From: OMSK01 sp902492995
Lineage (GTDB): Bacteria; Bacillota_I; Bacilli_A; RF39; UBA660
Direction of reading: 5' to 3'
Assembly (NCBI GenBank): GCA_902492995.1
Contig: CABUNR010000001.1
Location: 50,316 to 114,315, forward strand
DNA length: 64,000 nucleotides
The notes beneath the pieces are model-generated. The model was not told where the DNA came from, searched no databases, and worked only from the letters and a program-made list of their open reading frames with translations. The translations under genes and the position numbers were made by a program. Positions within the stretch are counted from its first letter, which is position 1; the number at the start of each line of letters is the position of its first letter. Shown here piece after piece: positions 61,298 through 64,000 of the stretch.

Positions 61298-61825
61298 ATG
61301 TCAAATATAGATTTGATATTATTAGGACTTATTAAACAAAAATCACAAAGTGCTTATGATATTAAAAAAAATATAGAATATCGTAATATACCAAGATGGG
61401 TAAAAATTAGTGAACAGTCTATTTATAAGAAAGTATTACAATTAGAATCAAAAGAATATATTGTTAGTCATAAAGAGAAAGAGGAAAATATGCCAGATAA
61501 AGCAGTATATACTATTACTGACAAAGGTAATGATTATTTTAATAAACTTATGAATGATATTTCAAATTCTGATGTTAGTCTATATTTGGATTTTAATGTT
61601 ATTATTACGAATTTAGATTTAGTAGATGATGAACAAAAACAGATTCTTGTTTCTAATATAAAATCAAAGATATTAGAATTAAAAGAATTACTAAATGAAA
61701 GACAATCTCATAGACAACATATTCCTAATGTTGGAAAACAAATGTTCAAACAACAATTAGCATTAGTAGAAACATTAGAAAAGTGGATAATTGATTTTGA
61801 AAATAGTTTAAAAGAACAAAATTAG
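61298..61825 (+). CDS. PadR-family transcriptional regulator
   Basis: A 175-residue repressor-type protein: winged-helix domain LILLGLIKQKSQSAYDIKKN, SEQSIYKKVLQLESKEYIVS (~38-57, recognition helix and wing) and KAVYTITDKGNDYFNKLMND; then a helical dimerisation domain (LKELLNERQSHRQHIPNVGK). PadR proteins usually sense phenolics or drugs. It is co-transcribed with the VOC gene and may act on the palindrome over their promoter. RBS TAAGGAGTAG. The tetracycline gene begins 49 bases after its stop with no visible promoter, so it could read through from this unit. Confidence 0.92.
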   Translation: MSNIDLILLGLIKQKSQSAYDIKKNIEYRNIPRWVKISEQSIYKKVLQLESKEYIVSHKEKEENMPDKAVYTITDKGNDYFNKLMNDISNSDVSLYLDFNVIITNLDLVDDEQKQILVSNIKSKILELKELLNERQSHRQHIPNVGKQMFKQQLALVETLEKWIIDFENSLKEQN

Positions 61826-61874
61826 CAAATATTGATTTTAAGTTAAAAGATAAATTTGTAGGGAGGGAAATTCC

Positions 61875-63797
61875 ATGAAAATAATCAACATTGGTATTCT
61901 TGCTCATGTAGATGCAGGAAAGACTACTTTAACGGAAAGTCTGCTTTATACAAGTGGAGCGATTTTAGAATTAGGTAGTGTAGATAAGGGAACAACAAGG
62001 ACAGATACTATGTTTTTAGAACGTCAGCGTGGAATCACAATTCAGGCAGCAGTTACTTCTTTTAATTGGAATGACTACAAAATCAATATTGTAGATACTC
62101 CTGGACATACAGATTTTATAACAGAAGTGTATCGTTCCTTATCTGTTCTTGATGGAGCTATTTTAGTAATTTCTGCTAAAGATGGTGTACAAGCACAAAC
62201 TCGAATACTATTCCATGCACTTCAAAAAATGAATATACCAACAATTATTTTTATAAATAAAATAGATCAGGATGGAATTAACTTAAATAATATTTATCAA
62301 AATATCAAAGAAAAACTTTCAAATGATATTATTGTTATGCAAAATGTAACATTAACTCCAGAAATATCAATTAAAAATATTATTGATTTAGATGATTGGG
62401 ATCCTGTAATTTCCAGAAATGATAAACTTTTAAAAAAATATATTGCAGGAGAAAAATTGACTATACAAGAATTAACGTATGAAGAATATAGGTGTGTTAA
62501 AAAAGGTTCGTTGTTTCCTATATACCATGGAAGTGCTAGAAATAATATAGGGACTCAACAACTCATCGAAGCTATTTCAAATCTTTTTTGTCCTGAAATG
62601 AATGAGAATGATTCAGAACTATGTGGAAGAGTTTTTAAAATTGAATATACAGACCATAAGCAAAGATTAGTTTATTTGCGTCTTTATAGTGGAACATTAC
62701 ACTTACGAGATACAATTATATTGCCAGAAAAAAAGAAAGTGAAACTTACAGAAATATATATTCCTTCAAATGGGGAAATGGTACAGACAAAAACAGTTTG
62801 TTCTGGAGATATTTTTATTATACCTAACAATACATTAAGATTGAACGATATTATAGGAAATGAAAAGATTTTGCCATGCAATGTATGGAATGACAATACT
62901 GCACCAATACTACGAACAAGAATTGAACCGATAAAAATAGAAGAGAGAGAAAAATTATTGGATGCTCTTACAGAAATTGCAGATACTGATCCTCTTTTAC
63001 GTTATTATGTTGATACGATAACACATGAAATCATCATTTCTTTTTTAGGAACAGTGCAGTTAGAAGTTATCTGTTCTCTGTTGATTGAAAAATATCACAT
63101 AAACATAAGAATCGAAGATCCAACCGTAATTTATTTGGAAAAGCCATTACAAAAGGCAGATTATACTATTCATATTGAAGTACCACCAAATCCATTTTGG
63201 GCATCAATTGGATTATCAATAACTCCACTTCCAATTGGCAGTGGAATACAGTACGAAAGCAAAGTTTCACTCGGTTATTTAAATCAAAGTTTCCAAAATG
63301 CAGTAAGAGAAGGTATTAATTATGGACTGGAGCAAGGTTTGTATGGCTGGGAAGTAACAGATTGTAAAATATGTTTTGAATATGGTGTTTATTATAGCCC
63401 TGTTAGTACTCCCTCGGATTTTCGTTTTCTTGCCCCAATTGTACTTGAACAAGCATTGAAAAAAGCGGGAACGCAATTATTAGAGCCATATCTTTCGTTT
63501 ATACTTTTTACACCACAGGGATACCTTTCTCGTGCATATAATGATGCACAAAAACATTGTGCAATAATTGAAACTAGTCAATCAAAAAATGATGAAATTA
63601 TTTTTACAGGACATATTCCTGTACGTTGTATTAATGAATATCGTAATACTTTAACTCTATATACAAATGGGCAAGCAGTTTTTTTGACAGAATTAAAAGA
63701 TTATCAAATTGCTACTTGTGAACCAGTTATTCAATCACGCAGACCAAATAATCGAATAGATAAAGTACGCCATATGTTTAATAAAAAAGAAAATTAA
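61875..63797 (+). CDS. tet(44): Tetracycline resistance ribosomal protection protein, tet(44)-like
   Basis: A 640-residue EF-G-like GTPase that removes tetracycline from the ribosome. Seen: IGILAHVDAGKTTLTESLLY (~6-25, G1), DKGTTRTDTMFLERQRGITI (~37-56), VDTPGHTDFITEVYRSLSVL (~76-95), INKIDQDGI (~128-136), and EVPPNPFWASIGLSITPLPI (~438-457) plus the Tet(M)-type C-terminus ending RRPNNRIDKVRHMFNKKEN. From memory the sequence is closest to Tet(44); class assignment needs a database check. RBS AGGGAGGGAAA. I see no attenuation leader of the Tet(M) kind. Downstream lies copy B of the 56-bp module. Confidence 0.93.
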   Translation: MKIINIGILAHVDAGKTTLTESLLYTSGAILELGSVDKGTTRTDTMFLERQRGITIQAAVTSFNWNDYKINIVDTPGHTDFITEVYRSLSVLDGAILVISAKDGVQAQTRILFHALQKMNIPTIIFINKIDQDGINLNNIYQNIKEKLSNDIIVMQNVTLTPEISIKNIIDLDDWDPVISRNDKLLKKYIAGEKLTIQELTYEEYRCVKKGSLFPIYHGSARNNIGTQQLIEAISNLFCPEMNENDSELCGRVFKIEYTDHKQRLVYLRLYSGTLHLRDTIILPEKKKVKLTEIYIPSNGEMVQTKTVCSGDIFIIPNNTLRLNDIIGNEKILPCNVWNDNTAPILRTRIEPIKIEEREKLLDALTEIADTDPLLRYYVDTITHEIIISFLGTVQLEVICSLLIEKYHINIRIEDPTVIYLEKPLQKADYTIHIEVPPNPFWASIGLSITPLPIGSGIQYESKVSLGYLNQSFQNAVREGINYGLEQGLYGWEVTDCKICFEYGVYYSPVSTPSDFRFLAPIVLEQALKKAGTQLLEPYLSFILFTPQGYLSRAYNDAQKHCAIIETSQSKNDEIIFTGHIPVRCINEYRNTLTLYTNGQAVFLTELKDYQIATCEPVIQSRRPNNRIDKVRHMFNKKEN

Positions 63798-63811
63798 GTT
63801 ACTATTTCGCT

Positions 63812-63823
63812 AAATTACAATTT
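63812..63823 (+). repeat. AAATTACAATTT repeat, copy 3
   Basis: Fifteen bases after the tet stop codon. Confidence 0.5.
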
Positions 63824-63833
63824 ATTAATTAGT

Positions 63834-63889
63834 TCGTAAGATTAAGATATACGGAACGGATGAGAATCCGTTTTTGTGTGGTATAATAT
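63834..63889 (+). repeat. 56-bp terminator/promoter-like module, copy B
   Basis: Contains the perfect hairpin CGGAT-GAGA-ATCCG with a TTTTT tail (63856-63875), then GTGTGG-TATAAT-AT. It could terminate tet transcription and start the next transcript. Confidence 0.85.
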
Positions 63890-64000
63890 TAGTATAAAAT
63901 GTTAATTTTTATTTGAAATCAATATCAAAACTAAATGTTAAAATGCATTGCTTGTAGCAACGGCATATTTGTAATAAACTGAACTTGTTGAAAGGAGAAA
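63890..64000 (+). promoter_or_regulatory. Leader and ribosome site of a gene beginning beyond the window
   Basis: After the TATAAT of the module there is a ~110-base AT-rich leader ending in GAAAGGAGAAA at 63990-64000. No start codon fits before the end, so a gene probably begins within ten bases of the boundary. In known tet(44) regions an aminoglycoside nucleotidyltransferase gene follows; that identity is only a guess here. Confidence 0.55.

Noticed and set aside
61826..61874. Tet(M)-style leader-peptide attenuator in front of tet
   Set aside because: Only 49 bases separate padR and tet, with no short ORF or terminator hairpin.
1..64000. CRISPR arrays, rRNA genes and insertion sequences
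   Set aside because: No regular spacer-repeat pattern, rRNA sequence, transposase frame or terminal inverted repeats were seen on either strand.

Overview
The window comes from a very AT-rich, low-GC Bacillota genome, most likely an uncultured gut anaerobe. It uses the standard code: Trp is TGG, and TGA ends several genes. Supporting marks are GGTGAT/AGGAGG ribosome sites, a CIRCE (HrcA) box, a glmS ribozyme, CotJ-type spore-coat genes, a B. subtilis-style AddAB pair and short intrinsic terminators after most genes. I cannot name the species. Coding is mostly plus strand and densely packed.

Layout. (1) 1-6.5 kb: 3' part of a TagO/WecA-type polyprenyl-phosphate sugar-1-phosphate transferase, a YetF-like membrane protein, an unknown membrane protein, a membrane-anchored thermonuclease, typA, two small XRE regulators and a cotJ spore-coat operon in which CotJA- and CotJB-like parts are fused. 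tRNA-His follows. (2) 7.3-20.4 kb: a complete Wzx/Wzy-type capsule/exopolysaccharide locus. It holds a priming sugar transferase, GT4 transferases, a CDP-glycerol phosphotransferase-like enzyme, an acyltransferase, an EpsG-like polymerase, LicD and a flippase. A second transcription unit carries an LCP ligase, a fused Wzz/BY-kinase, a CpsB phosphatase and an unknown anchored protein. The enzyme set predicts a polymer carrying phosphodiester-linked polyol or choline-like groups. (3) 20.7-49.5 kb: mixed housekeeping. This includes a HipA-like kinase/DUF3037 pair, a D,D-carboxypeptidase, PgeF, a short UvrD-like helicase, an MraZ-like protein, a small alarmone synthetase, glmS with its ribozyme, addB-addA, a CDF transporter, a DUF368 lipid-carrier transporter, CIRCE-controlled htpG-hsp20, a decayed murF, phosphoketolase, an unusual RNB nuclease, a glucosaminidase-like protein, a thioredoxin-like protein and a flavoprotein. 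(4) 49.6-50.0 kb: five tRNAs (Leu, Ser, fMet, Asp, Phe), then a J-domain protein and secA.

(5) 54.5 kb to the end: an integrated mobile element. A tyrosine integrase preceded by GTGGACA-type repeats leads a cargo of small regulators, a TraX-like protein, an HTH-membrane protein, an Atl1-like protein, a VOC/PadR pair with a visible operator and a tetracycline ribosomal-protection gene close to tet(44). The right end lies outside the window. A 56-bp terminator/promoter-like module occurs at both ends of the resistance block, and another gene seems to start just past base 64000.

Most worth a second look: the duplicated 56-bp module, the orphan SEC-C tail and 11-bp repeats around the nucleoside phosphorylase beside the integrase, the HipA-like/DUF3037 pair, the CotJA-CotJB fusion, the DnaQ-like protein without catalytic residues, the RNB protein without usual OB domains, and the murF relic.
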